From an uncultured Clostridia bacterium (GTDB lineage: Bacteria; Bacillota; Clostridia; Oscillospirales; CAG-272), in NCBI GenBank assembly GCA_947630625.1, contig CANRIL010000013.1, positions 1 through 60,538 on the forward strand: a DNA stretch of 60,538 nt. The letters are read 5' to 3'. The notes beneath the pieces were generated by a model that searched no databases, was not told where the DNA came from, and saw only the letters and a list, made by a program, of their open reading frames with translations. The position numbers and the translations under genes were made by a program. Positions 16,746 to 24,017 of the stretch are shown here, in pieces (within the stretch, counting starts at the first letter, position 1; each line of letters opens with the position of its first letter).

Positions 16746-16839
16746 ATAAAAATTCACCTCTCGTTTTTGCTTTATATTATTATATCATGCGATTGTTAAA
16801 GTTTTGTTTGCGTTTTCACGCCACACAGCTTTTTCGCCG

Positions 16840-16882
16840 AAAAAACCGGGAAAAGCTTTTGTCTCGGAAAAGCTTTCCCCGG
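16840..16882 (-). terminator. Rho-independent terminator of the MATE gene
   Basis: Read on the minus strand, CCGGGGAAAGCTTTT pairs with AAAAGCTTTTCCCGG and TTTTTT follows. Confidence 0.85.
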
Positions 16883-16890
16883 CGCGGTTT

Positions 16891-18294
16891 TCAGTTTTCG
16901 TCCGTGTCGGACGCGGATACCGGAGCACCGCTCCCCGCGGGCGGGATGTGACGCCGCATCATGTATATGTGAAACGGTATCGACACGACAAACGTCAGAA
17001 GGTCGGAGATCGCCTGCGTCAGCTCGATCCCGGAAAGTCCTATCACATGCGGCAGAATAAGTATCATCGGGATAAAGAAAATTCCCTGTCTGCACGAGGC
17101 GAGGAACGTCGCCGGGGCGACGAATCCAAGCGACTGATAAAGCTGATTTACAAATGTAGAATATCCGAGCACCGGTAGCGAAATGCTGAGATAGCGGAGC
17201 ATGCGCCCGCCTATGTCGATCACCTCGGTGTCGCCGGGGCGGAAAATGCCGATGATGTCGCCGGAGAATAAAAACAGAACGGCTCCCGCGGCGATCCCGT
17301 ATAGCGTGCCGATGAATACAGCGGAATTGAACGCGCTGCGCACGCGGTCATAAAGCTTCGCGCCGAAATTATACCCGGCGACCGGCTGAAATCCCTGCCC
17401 GACGCCGATCAGCATACTGCGGAGCAGCATATATATCTTGTTCGCGATCCCGACCGCGGACATCGCGGCGTCCCCGTACGGACGGACGGCTCTGTTGAGC
17501 AGCGTCGTCGCGACGCTGCCGAGACTCTGGCGGAAAACGGTCGGCAGACCGACGCGGAAAATGTCTATGTAATCCGTGAGCCTGCGGCTCGTTTTGAAAA
17601 GGTTGATTTCGACCGTCGATTTTTTGAAGATGAAAAACGAGATAAGGATCAGAAACGAGACGATCTGGCTCAGCATCGTCGCGATCGCGGCGCCCGCGAC
17701 GCCCATTTTGAAGCCGAGAATAAAGAGCGCGTCAAGTCCGATATTGAGCAGCCCGCCGCTGCAAAGCCCGATCATTGAAAGCGTCGCTTTCCCTTCCGCA
17801 CGCAGGATGTTGTTCAGCACGAACGAGGAGCAGAAGACGGGCGCGCCGAGAAGGATCCAGAATCCGTAATCGCACGCGAGCGGCAGAGCAGTTTCAGTCG
17901 CGCCGAAGAAATTCATTATCATCGGGACGTTTATAAGTCCGAGCGCCATAAGCAGCGCGCCCATGAGAACGGACGCGAGAAATCCCGATGTCGCAATGAG
18001 GTCTGCCTCTTCCTTTTTTCTTTCCCCTAGCCGGCGCGAGATCAGGCTCTGCGAGCCCATGCCGAAGCCGTATCCGACCGCCTGAATTATTGACTGAATC
18101 GAGAAAACGACGCCGACCGCGCTTGTCGCGGAATTTCCGAGAGAGGAAACAAAATACGTGTCCGCGAGGTTGTATATTGAGGTTATGAGCATGCTGAACG
18201 TCGTCGGGACGGACAGCCGGAGGACGAGCCCGAAAACGGGCGATTCCGTCATGCGCCTATATTCATTTGTATTCTTGTTTACTGTAACTGCCAT
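16891..18294 (-). CDS. MATE-family multidrug/metabolite exporter
   Basis: 467 residues from the ATG at 18294; a TTG further upstream (18333) adds a non-conserved extension and is less likely. Twelve hydrophobic helices are visible. The first carries SVPTTFSMLITSIYNLADTYFVSSLG in pieces, the typical MatE N-terminal repeat, and the second half repeats it with FRVGLPTVFRQSLGSVATTLLNR. Such proteins export cationic drugs or metabolites with Na+ or H+ antiport. It stands alone between two differently directed groups. A second, dissimilar MATE gene lies at 29140. Confidence 0.92.
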   Translation of the reverse strand: MAVTVNKNTNEYRRMTESPVFGLVLRLSVPTTFSMLITSIYNLADTYFVSSLGNSATSAVGVVFSIQSIIQAVGYGFGMGSQSLISRRLGERKKEEADLIATSGFLASVLMGALLMALGLINVPMIMNFFGATETALPLACDYGFWILLGAPVFCSSFVLNNILRAEGKATLSMIGLCSGGLLNIGLDALFILGFKMGVAGAAIATMLSQIVSFLILISFFIFKKSTVEINLFKTSRRLTDYIDIFRVGLPTVFRQSLGSVATTLLNRAVRPYGDAAMSAVGIANKIYMLLRSMLIGVGQGFQPVAGYNFGAKLYDRVRSAFNSAVFIGTLYGIAAGAVLFLFSGDIIGIFRPGDTEVIDIGGRMLRYLSISLPVLGYSTFVNQLYQSLGFVAPATFLASCRQGIFFIPMILILPHVIGLSGIELTQAISDLLTFVVSIPFHIYMMRRHIPPAGSGAPVSASDTDEN

Positions 18295-18437
18295 CAGTTT
18301 CCACGCTTCCGGATAAAACTTAAACGCTTCCAACGCCGCGTTATATTATACATTATTGCGTCCGGAATTTCAAGGAGTTGCCGCGCCCGCGTCGTCATTT
18401 GACCGAGAATTATTGCGGGGTCAATCAAAAAAATCTA

Positions 18438-19307
18438 TTACAAAAGCGCGTCGAGCACCCCTTTGATATCGCGGTTTATACATATCGAGCGGTTTTTTAT
18501 CAGGTTCGGGCAGTCCGCCTCCCCGAAATTAACGCACGCGTAAACCGCCCGCGGGTTTTCCGCTGTCATTTGCCAGAACGGATATTTTATGATAGACGGG
18601 GTATTGTATCCGACGCCAAGCTCCAAAAAAAGAATACGTCCACGCCGCCTCGTGCGCAAAAATTCCGCGTACCTTCCGGCGGCTTCGTGCCACCCCGCGT
18701 CCTCGACAAATTTGTCGTCCGAACGCAGATTCATGGTCAGCGGTCTGCCGCAATGCGGGCACACCGGCAAAAGCTCCGTCGGTATCCGCATTCCGCGCTG
18801 TTCCCGAACCATCCGTATGATCTCGGTTTCGTTGTCATACGTCTCGGCGCGGCACGGCGTCGAGCATTGAAACAGACCGTAGTCGCCCTGCGTGTAAAAG
18901 AGGCGCTTTTTGTCAAAGCCCGCCTTCTGAAAGCAGTGGTCGACGTTTGTCGTTATGACAAAATAGTCCTTCCCGCCGACGAGCGCCAGAAGCTCGTCAT
19001 AAGTGCGCCCCGGCGCGCTTGAATACCTGTTCAGATATATGAGTCTGCTGAAATACGCCCACCGCTCCTCCTCCGTTTCAAACGGATAAAAGCTGCCCGA
19101 ATACATGTCGTGAAAACCGTATTTCGCCTCAAAATCGGAAAAATGCTCCCGGAACCGCTCCCCGTCATACGAAAAGCCCGCCGACACTGACATCCCAGCA
19201 CCTGCTCCGATCAAAACCGCGTCCGCTCCCTCAAGCGCCGCCTTAAGCCTGTTTATACTGTCGGAGCAGTTCCCCGTAAATTTGAAGATCGAGCTTCTTC
19301 CAAACAT
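18438..19307 (-). CDS. Class-M sirtuin (SirTM), predicted protein ADP-ribosyltransferase
   Basis: 289 residues with the NAD-binding signature GAGAGMSVSAGF (34-45) and TTNVDHCFQKAGF (119-131). At the position of the usual catalytic His the sequence is TQGDYG, with Gln140; this His-to-Gln change is known for SirTM enzymes, which ADP-ribosylate proteins rather than deacetylate them. A zinc site is formed by Cys148/Cys152 and CPHC at 183-186. The ATG at 19307 has GAGGTGA upstream and overlaps the macrodomain gene by 65 bases, so the two are coupled. In characterised Staphylococcus and Streptococcus loci the pair acts with a lipoylated GcvH-like carrier and a lipoate ligase; neither is present here. 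The local partners are a peptide maturation cassette. Confidence 0.9.
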   Translation of the reverse strand: MFGRSSIFKFTGNCSDSINRLKAALEGADAVLIGAGAGMSVSAGFSYDGERFREHFSDFEAKYGFHDMYSGSFYPFETEEERWAYFSRLIYLNRYSSAPGRTYDELLALVGGKDYFVITTNVDHCFQKAGFDKKRLFYTQGDYGLFQCSTPCRAETYDNETEIIRMVREQRGMRIPTELLPVCPHCGRPLTMNLRSDDKFVEDAGWHEAAGRYAEFLRTRRRGRILFLELGVGYNTPSIIKYPFWQMTAENPRAVYACVNFGEADCPNLIKNRSICINRDIKGVLDALL

Positions 19308-20022
19308 CGAATATCACCTCAATATCGCCTCTGTATTTCCTTACCGCGCTGACCGCGATCTCTGCGGCCTCCGCGTTCGGGAAACGGAACTCCCCGGTCG
19401 AAATACACGGAAACGCCACGCTCTTTATCCCGTTTTCCTCCGCGAGCTCAAGGCACGAGCGGTAACACGATTCGAGCAGCGACCTCGATCCCTCCGTCAC
19501 CTCGCCGTTTACGATAGGTCCCACCGTATGAATGACAAAATCGCACGGAAGATCATATGCGGGAGTGAGCTTTGCACGCCCTGCCGGTTCGCTGTGCCCC
19601 TGCTTTTCCATGATCGCCGCGCACGCGAGCCGCAGCTGGACTCCCGCAAACGTGTGTATCGCGTTGTCTATGCAGCCGTGGCACGGCAGATAACAGCCCG
19701 TGAGCCCGCTGTTCGCGGCGTTCACTATCGCCTCGCAGCGCAGCGTCGTTATGTCGCCCCGCCAAAGATATATGCCGTCTGAAACGGGGATCAGCGCATC
19801 AATATCCGTGATCCCCTTTCGGGCAGTTTCCTCCCGAAGGTATTCGTCCTGCAACTTCAAAAAATCGTCTCCCGCCGGGCGCGGCGGACGCACGTTCAAA
19901 AGCGAACGCAATAGCTTTTTCTGCGCCGCCTCCCCTGCCGGTATCCTTATCCCGGAGTATTCGTCATCCTCGTCAAGCAGCGCCCGTATCAGAAACACCC
20001 GGCGCGCTTCCTGCGTCTTCAC
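19243..20022 (-). CDS. Zinc macrodomain ADP-ribosyl-protein hydrolase
   Basis: 259 residues, GTG start at 20022 sharing GTGA with the stop of the gene before it; GGGAAGGTG supports it. An N-terminal helical segment (1-75) precedes the macrodomain, which shows GDIT (89-92), IVNAANSGLTGC (99-110), the Cys/His cluster C110-x3-C114-H115-x-C117 with H123, AYDLPCDFVIHTVGPI and FPCISTGEFRFP. That cluster defines the zinc-macro group found beside SirTM, which removes ADP-ribose placed by the sirtuin. Together with the downstream sirtuin it forms a reversible modification switch. Confidence 0.92.
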   Translation of the reverse strand: MKTQEARRVFLIRALLDEDDEYSGIRIPAGEAAQKKLLRSLLNVRPPRPAGDDFLKLQDEYLREETARKGITDIDALIPVSDGIYLWRGDITTLRCEAIVNAANSGLTGCYLPCHGCIDNAIHTFAGVQLRLACAAIMEKQGHSEPAGRAKLTPAYDLPCDFVIHTVGPIVNGEVTEGSRSLLESCYRSCLELAEENGIKSVAFPCISTGEFRFPNAEAAEIAVSAVRKYRGDIEVIFDVWKKLDLQIYGELLRQYKQA

Positions 20023-20642
20023 GACAAAACACCTTCCCTGACCGCGTGCACCGGGCAGACGGCGGCGCAGTTCCCGCAGTGAAGACAGTGATTTTCGTTT
20101 ATCCTGTACCGCTCCCCCGCCTCAATGCAGCGCTGCGGGCAGTTCGCGAGGCATTCCCCGCAACCGATGCAGTCCTCCGTTATGCGGTAGCCGCGCCGCG
20201 CGTCATTTCCCTCTCCGAGCGCGAAGCTTTCACGGTAAATCGGGTTCACGCCGAGATTGAAATACTCGATCGTGCCGTCCCTTATCTCGAACACGATGCC
20301 GGCGAGCTTTCGCGTGTCATTTGGGTACACGTTTGAAAGATACGGCTGCTCCTCAAATATTTTATCAATAAAGTATTCCTGCTCGGCGTCCGCCACCGGA
20401 ACAGCCTTTGCCGAAAGCCTTATCATTTCCTTATATTTCGTGTAGCCGAGCACGGAAACGCGCCCGTCAGAAAGCAGCTCGCGGCAGAACAATTTTCCCT
20501 TCGCCGTGAAAAATATCATCCTGTCAGCCTCATAATGAATCGCGCTTATGTTGCGTATTTTCGGCGCGCCGTCGCTCCCGACGGTCGCAAACGCCAGAAC
20601 GCCCACATATTCAAGCTTTTTTAAACACGTCCTTGCATCCAT
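20019..20642 (-). CDS. PNPOx-like flavin-binding domain fused to a 2x[4Fe-4S] ferredoxin
   Basis: 207 residues. The first 140 form a pyridoxamine-phosphate-oxidase-like split barrel (VGVLAFATVGSDGAPKIRNIS, MIFFTAKGK, VSVLGYTKYKEMIRLSAKA), a fold that binds FMN or F420. The C-terminal 50 residues hold two cluster motifs, C158-x2-C-x2-C-x3-C168-P and C186-x2-C-x2-C-x3-C196-P, typical of bacterial ferredoxins. The protein could pass electrons between a flavin and the neighbouring radical SAM enzyme or nitroreductase. It starts 21 bases after the nitroreductase gene and overlaps the macrodomain gene by four bases, which ties the two halves of the locus together. Fused proteins of this type occur in anaerobes, without a known substrate. 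Confidence 0.88.
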   Translation of the reverse strand: MDARTCLKKLEYVGVLAFATVGSDGAPKIRNISAIHYEADRMIFFTAKGKLFCRELLSDGRVSVLGYTKYKEMIRLSAKAVPVADAEQEYFIDKIFEEQPYLSNVYPNDTRKLAGIVFEIRDGTIEYFNLGVNPIYRESFALGEGNDARRGYRITEDCIGCGECLANCPQRCIEAGERYRINENHCLHCGNCAAVCPVHAVREGVLS

Positions 20643-20663
20643 GCCGCAAATCCCCCTTATTTA

Positions 20664-21251
20664 TCAAAACCGAAGCACGCGTCCGGCTTTTCTCGGCTTC
20701 GGCGTCGGGTGCGCGTCGCCCTCGCGCGGATAACCAAGCAGCACCTGAGCCACGGCGTAATAGTCGCGGCGGATATCCCAGAGGCGCAGCACATCCTGAC
20801 CGTAGCCGTCATCGAACGCTGTCCACCCCTGCCCGATGTAGCATGACCCGACGCCGAGAGATTCAGCCGCGAGCATCATATTTTCAGCTGCGGCGGCGCA
20901 GTCCTCCGCCGCGAACAGGAAGTTTTTCGGTGCGAACAGCGTTACGACAGTCGGCGCGCCGTAAAACGCGCTTTTTATCTCCGGATCATCCGCGATGCTC
21001 GGCTGCTCCTTTGAAACGAAGCTGTCCTTTGTCGCCATTTTCGGGCTTGAATTCGCGCGCTTTATGCGCCCGAGCCGCTCGTTTACTTCCCTATTCTGGC
21101 ACACCGCGAAGAGCACGCCCTGCCTTCCGCCCGCGCTCGGCGCGTAAAGTCCCGCTTCAAGGATCACCCGCAGCGCCTCTTCGTCTATCTGCCTTTCCTC
21201 GAAGCGGCGGATCGAACGGCGGCGGAGGATCGTATCGATTAACTCGCCCAT
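20664..21251 (-). CDS. Nitroreductase-family FMN oxidoreductase
   Basis: 195 residues with the N-terminal RRRSIRRFEERQIDEEAL and ILEAGLYAPSAGGRQG blocks that bind FMN phosphate, and the middle AAAAENMMLAAESLGVGSCYIG block of the family. It ends with YPREGDAHPTPKPRK. Members reduce nitro groups, quinones or flavins with NAD(P)H, or act on peptides (dehydrogenation of thiazoline rings in RiPP pathways). It follows the radical SAM gene by three bases, so the two are co-translated; whether it modifies the Cys-rich peptide or supplies electrons is open. Confidence 0.92.
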   Translation of the reverse strand: MGELIDTILRRRSIRRFEERQIDEEALRVILEAGLYAPSAGGRQGVLFAVCQNREVNERLGRIKRANSSPKMATKDSFVSKEQPSIADDPEIKSAFYGAPTVVTLFAPKNFLFAAEDCAAAAENMMLAAESLGVGSCYIGQGWTAFDDGYGQDVLRLWDIRRDYYAVAQVLLGYPREGDAHPTPKPRKAGRVLRF

Positions 21252-21254
21252 ATG

Positions 21255-22298
21255 CTATATCCTCTCCTCCTTTATTTCGTGCCAGCACTGCGGGTCTTTT
21301 GCGTAAAAGCTGCCGCTTGTCCCGTTCGCGACCGCGGGGCAGCCGCGGCACCACGCCAAAAGCTCGCATTTCGAGCATTTTTCAAACTTGTCATATTCGC
21401 GGTAGCGTTCCATTTCCGTGACCCATACGTCCGCCAGCCTGTCCTCGAACACGTTTCCGACGCGGCTCCCGGCAACACGGCGGCACGCGTATATGTCGCC
21501 GGTCGGCAGGATCGTCAAATGGCAATTCCCGCAGTTGCAGCCGCCGTATATCATGCCGCGTTCTCTTTCCGGCGGCGTGAACTGCCCGGTTTCATAGTCG
21601 TAAAGGGTAAAAAGGTGATCCTTTTTGCTGAAATATGTGCGGCAGCCCGCCGCCTCGTATGCTTTGAACTTTTCCTCGCAAACCGCGAGCAGCGCGCGGT
21701 ATGCCTGCGGCGTCATCGCGGCGTCGAGCTCCCCGCCGGACGGAACGTAGCGCGAGAACGCGAATATGTCCGCCCCCGCCTTCACAACCTCGTCGATAAT
21801 GCCCGGCACCTCGGCAATGTTCGCGCCCGACACCGTTGTCATGATGACGCTTTTCATGCCCGACCTGTTTATACATCCGATCTTCTCAATCGTGCAGTCA
21901 AACGAACCGGGCTTGCGGAACCAGTCGTGCGTCTCGCGCAGCCCGTCGAGCGAAAGCTGATACTTCCGGCAGCCGTAATTTTTCATCTCGATGCAGATTT
22001 TGTCGTCCAGATGAAACGGATTGCCCATGATCGTGAACGGTATCCCGTTTTCCCGCATAAGACCGAGCAGCCGCCAGAAATCGGGATGAAGTATCGGGTC
22101 GCCGCCCGTCAGATAAAAATACGGGAGCCTGCCGTAAACCTCGCAGAAATCAAGGCAGTTATAAAACGTGTCCTCGATCTGCCCCCATTCCATCGAATCC
22201 GGCTTTTTGCCGGAATCCCCCGAAAATATGTAACAGTGGCGGCAGCGCTGGTCGCATTCGTCCGTTATGTGCCACTGAAAAGCGAAATATTGCTTCAT
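21255..22298 (-). CDS. Radical SAM/SPASM peptide maturase, ACGX-type
   Basis: 347 residues from the ATG at 22298 (GAGGGG upstream). The SAM-cluster motif is C15-x3-C19-x2-C22 (ECDQRCRHCY), followed by YLTGGDP and the partial TIM barrel. The C-terminal SPASM region carries auxiliary-cluster ligands: GGCNCGNCHLTILPTGDIYACRR, then CSKCELLAWCRGCPA and QCW (quoted in parts). SPASM maturases form thioether or carbon-carbon links in ribosomal peptides. It lies directly downstream of a gene for a peptide made of ACGT-ACGA repeats, matching what is catalogued as the radical SAM/SPASM protein of the ACGX system (from memory; an HMM search would settle it). The bond it makes on this peptide is unknown. 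Confidence 0.9.
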   Translation of the reverse strand: MKQYFAFQWHITDECDQRCRHCYIFSGDSGKKPDSMEWGQIEDTFYNCLDFCEVYGRLPYFYLTGGDPILHPDFWRLLGLMRENGIPFTIMGNPFHLDDKICIEMKNYGCRKYQLSLDGLRETHDWFRKPGSFDCTIEKIGCINRSGMKSVIMTTVSGANIAEVPGIIDEVVKAGADIFAFSRYVPSGGELDAAMTPQAYRALLAVCEEKFKAYEAAGCRTYFSKKDHLFTLYDYETGQFTPPERERGMIYGGCNCGNCHLTILPTGDIYACRRVAGSRVGNVFEDRLADVWVTEMERYREYDKFEKCSKCELLAWCRGCPAVANGTSGSFYAKDPQCWHEIKEERI

Positions 22299-22354
22299 AA
22301 TTTTTCCCCTCGGCAATTAAATCTGAGCGTCTCCCCGATCAGCATGCGCCCCGA

Positions 22355-22377
22355 CCGGGAGCCCGATGGGCTCCCGG
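22355..22377 (-). other. Perfect hairpin between the peptide gene and its maturase
   Basis: CCGGGAGCCC, 3-base loop, GGGCTCCCGG. It is not followed by a T-run on the minus strand, so it is best read as a partial terminator or RNA-stability element that lets the peptide message exceed the enzyme message. Confidence 0.7.
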
Positions 22378-22391
22378 CAAAAACGCGCCCC

Positions 22392-22421
22392 GGTGCCGGC
22401 GGATCACTTGTCGCCGGCACC
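22392..22421 (-). other. Second perfect hairpin, spanning the stop codon of the peptide gene
   Basis: GGTGCCGGCG (22392-22401) and CGCCGGCACC (22412-22421) enclose a 10-base loop that contains the TGA stop region of the precursor gene (22404-22406). Confidence 0.7.
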
Positions 22422-22802
22422 GCATGCTGTTCCGCATGCCGCAGGCTTTTCTTCCGGCTTGTCTGCCGCGCCGCACGCTGTCCCACATGCTACGGGCGTT
22501 TCGTCCGGCTTGTCTGCCGCGCCGCATGCCGTTCCGCACGCCGCGGGCGTTTCGTCCGGCTTGTCTGCCGCGCCGCACGCTGTCCCACACGCAGCGGGCG
22601 TTTCGTCCGGCTTGTCTGCCGCGCCGCACGCTGTTCCGCATGCCGCTGGCTTTTCTTCCGGCTTGTCCGCCGCGCCGCACGCCGTCCCGCACGCCGCGGG
22701 CTTTTCTTCCGGCTTGTCTGCCGCGCCGCATGCAGTTCCGCACGCGGCGGACGGCTTCTTTTCTTCGTCCCGGCTCCATGCTGACAGATCAGAGAGTGCC
22801 AT
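22404..22802 (-). CDS. ACGX-repeat RiPP precursor peptide (14 Cys)
   Basis: 132 residues from the ATG at 22802, which sits nine bases after GGAGG; a TTG two codons upstream is too close to that site. A 19-residue leader (MALSDLSAWSRDEEKKPSA) is followed by six 17-residue units of the form ACGTACGAADKPEEKPA or ...DETPA and a seventh, shorter unit ending AGDK. Each unit has two Cys three residues apart (21/25, 38/42, 55/59, 72/76, 89/93, 106/110, 123/127). No other residue type suggests an enzyme, and there is no signal peptide or Gly-Gly cleavage site. Being first in an operon with a SPASM maturase, it is the likely substrate. Metal binding, redox buffering or a cross-linked rod are possible end forms; none is shown by sequence alone. 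Confidence 0.9.
   Translation of the reverse strand: MALSDLSAWSRDEEKKPSAACGTACGAADKPEEKPAACGTACGAADKPEEKPAACGTACGAADKPDETPAACGTACGAADKPDETPAACGTACGAADKPDETPVACGTACGAADKPEEKPAACGTACGAGDK
22407..22745 (-). repeat. 51-bp in-frame tandem repeat (six full units and one partial)
   Basis: The DNA repeat corresponds exactly to the 17-residue peptide unit. Synonymous differences (GCA/GCG, TGC kept) and the two linker types (EEKP in units 1, 2, 6; DETP in 3-5) show block duplication of units 3-5 after an older expansion. It is coding, not CRISPR-like. Confidence 0.92.
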
Positions 22803-22840
22803 CTTCAATATCCTCCGCTATGTATTCAGGGAATTGTCCC

Positions 22841-22879
22841 CTGTAACTAAAATTATACAGCGTTTTGCGCGCGGCGCAA
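22841..22879 (-). promoter_or_regulatory. Predicted promoter and operator of the RiPP operon
   Basis: On the minus strand, TTGCGC (22879-22874), 16 bp, TATAAT (22857-22852). The -10 is flanked by CTGTA (22841-22845) and TACAG (22856-22860), an inverted pair that shares CTGTAAC with the operator in front of the HxlR gene. A further TTACA-TTTT-TGTAA palindrome lies at 22903-22916. Confidence 0.6.
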
Positions 22880-22975
22880 GTACGCACCTTTTTGTGCCGT
22901 ACTTACATTTTTGTAACCTCCGGCGGATTTTTGTCGGTATCATCTCCCGCATAAGCCAAAATTGCGCCGCGGGGC

Positions 22976-23005
22976 TTGACAAGCCGTGTACTGTTACAGT
23001 AAAAT
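22976..23005 (+). promoter_or_regulatory. Promoter of the HxlR gene with a perfect palindrome in the spacer
   Basis: TTGACA (22976-22981), 18 bp, TAAAAT (23000-23005). The spacer holds TACTGT-T-ACAGTA (22989-23001), a perfect 6-1-6 palindrome touching the -10; a repressor bound there would block the promoter. Confidence 0.7.
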
Positions 23006-23044
23006 ATGAATATAACATTCTATTTTGATGTAATGAGGCGCTGC

Positions 23045-23380
23045 ATGAAGACAAAAGAAGAACTCATACCCGAATGTCCCGTTGCGACGACTGTACAGTT
23101 GATCGGCAACAAATGGAAGCTTCTGATTATACGAAATCTGCTTGAACGCCCGTGGCGGTTCAACGAGCTGCACCGCGACCTTGACGGGATCAGCCAGAAG
23201 GTTTTGACCGACAGTCTGCGCTCGATGGAGGCGGACGGCATCATCACGCGCACCGTGTACCCGGAGGTGCCGCCGAGAGTCGAATACTCGCTGTCCGAGC
23301 TCGGCAGATCGCTCCGCCCGGTACTTGACGCGATGAAATCATGGGGCGAGGACTACAAGGCCGCAAGGACGGCGGAATAA
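23045..23380 (+). CDS. HxlR-family winged-helix regulator
   Basis: 111 residues from the ATG at 23045, where homology begins. CPVATTVQLIGNKWKLLIIRNLLERPWRFNEL (in pieces) is the HxlR signature with the near-N-terminal Cys used for thiol or aldehyde sensing in several members; ISQKVLTDSLRSMEADGIITR is the recognition helix and PPRVEYSLSELGRSL the wing. It is divergent to the RiPP operon and co-directional with the FMN reductase gene 19 bases downstream. The palindromes in both promoters suggest that it controls itself, the reductase and the RiPP operon. Confidence 0.93.
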   Translation: MKTKEELIPECPVATTVQLIGNKWKLLIIRNLLERPWRFNELHRDLDGISQKVLTDSLRSMEADGIITRTVYPEVPPRVEYSLSELGRSLRPVLDAMKSWGEDYKAARTAE

Positions 23381-23399
23381 TATTTCACGGAGGAAAACT

Positions 23400-24017
23400 A
23401 TGAAGGTACTTATGCTGAACGGAAGCCCGCACAAAGACGGGAACACATCCGCCGCGCTCGGCGAGATGGAAAAGGTGTTCAAAGACGAGGGGATAGAGGT
23501 CGAAACGTTTGCGGTCGGCGTATCCCCGATCCGCGGCTGCATCGCGTGCGGCGCATGCGGCAAGACGGGCAGGTGCGCGTTTGACGACTGCGTCAACGAG
23601 CTTGCGCCCGTTTTTGAGGAAAGCGACGGTCTTGTCGTCGCGAGCCCCGTTTACTACGCCTCCGCAAACGCGACGTTGGTCGCGCTGCTCGACAGGCTGT
23701 TTTACAGCACGCACTTTGACAAGACGATGAAGGTCGGCGCCTCCGTCGTCGTCGCGAGGCGCGGCGGACTTTCGGCGACGTTTGACGAGCTGAATAAATA
23801 TTTCACGATCTCCGGCATGCCGGTCGCCTCGAGCATTTATTGGAACAGCGTGCACGGCGCAGCCCCCGGCGAGGCTATGCAGGACGCGGAAGGGCTCTCG
23901 ACCGTGCGCATTCTCGCGTGGAATATGTCGTTTCTGATCAAGAGCATCGCGCTCGGCAAGGAAGCGTTCGGTCTGCCGAAAAAGGAACACATCAGACGGA
24001 CAAATTTCATCCGCTGA
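23400..24017 (+). CDS. NAD(P)H-dependent FMN reductase (flavodoxin-like)
   Basis: 205 residues with GGAGG before the ATG. LNGSPHKDGNT is the FMN phosphate loop, RGCIACGACGKTGRCAFDD a Cys cluster common in the iron-sulfur-flavoprotein-like branch, and VVASPVYYASANATLVALLDR the isoalloxazine-binding region. It reduces FMN or a small electrophile. Co-transcription with HxlR and the facing RiPP locus point to a redox or electrophile response. Confidence 0.92.
   Translation: MKVLMLNGSPHKDGNTSAALGEMEKVFKDEGIEVETFAVGVSPIRGCIACGACGKTGRCAFDDCVNELAPVFEESDGLVVASPVYYASANATLVALLDRLFYSTHFDKTMKVGASVVVARRGGLSATFDELNKYFTISGMPVASSIYWNSVHGAAPGEAMQDAEGLSTVRILAWNMSFLIKSIALGKEAFGLPKKEHIRRTNFIR

Noticed and set aside
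22407-22745. Seven regularly spaced repeats as a CRISPR array
   Set aside because: The 51-bp units are contiguous, in frame and encode a 17-residue peptide repeat; there are no unique spacers and no cas genes.
21252-23028. Long plus-strand open frames (510 and 220 codons) opposite the radical SAM gene and the Cys-repeat gene
   Set aside because: They are antisense shadows of GC-rich genes. The minus frames carry clear cluster motifs and ribosome-binding sites; the plus frames have Arg/Ala/Pro-rich nonsense and no homology-like motifs.
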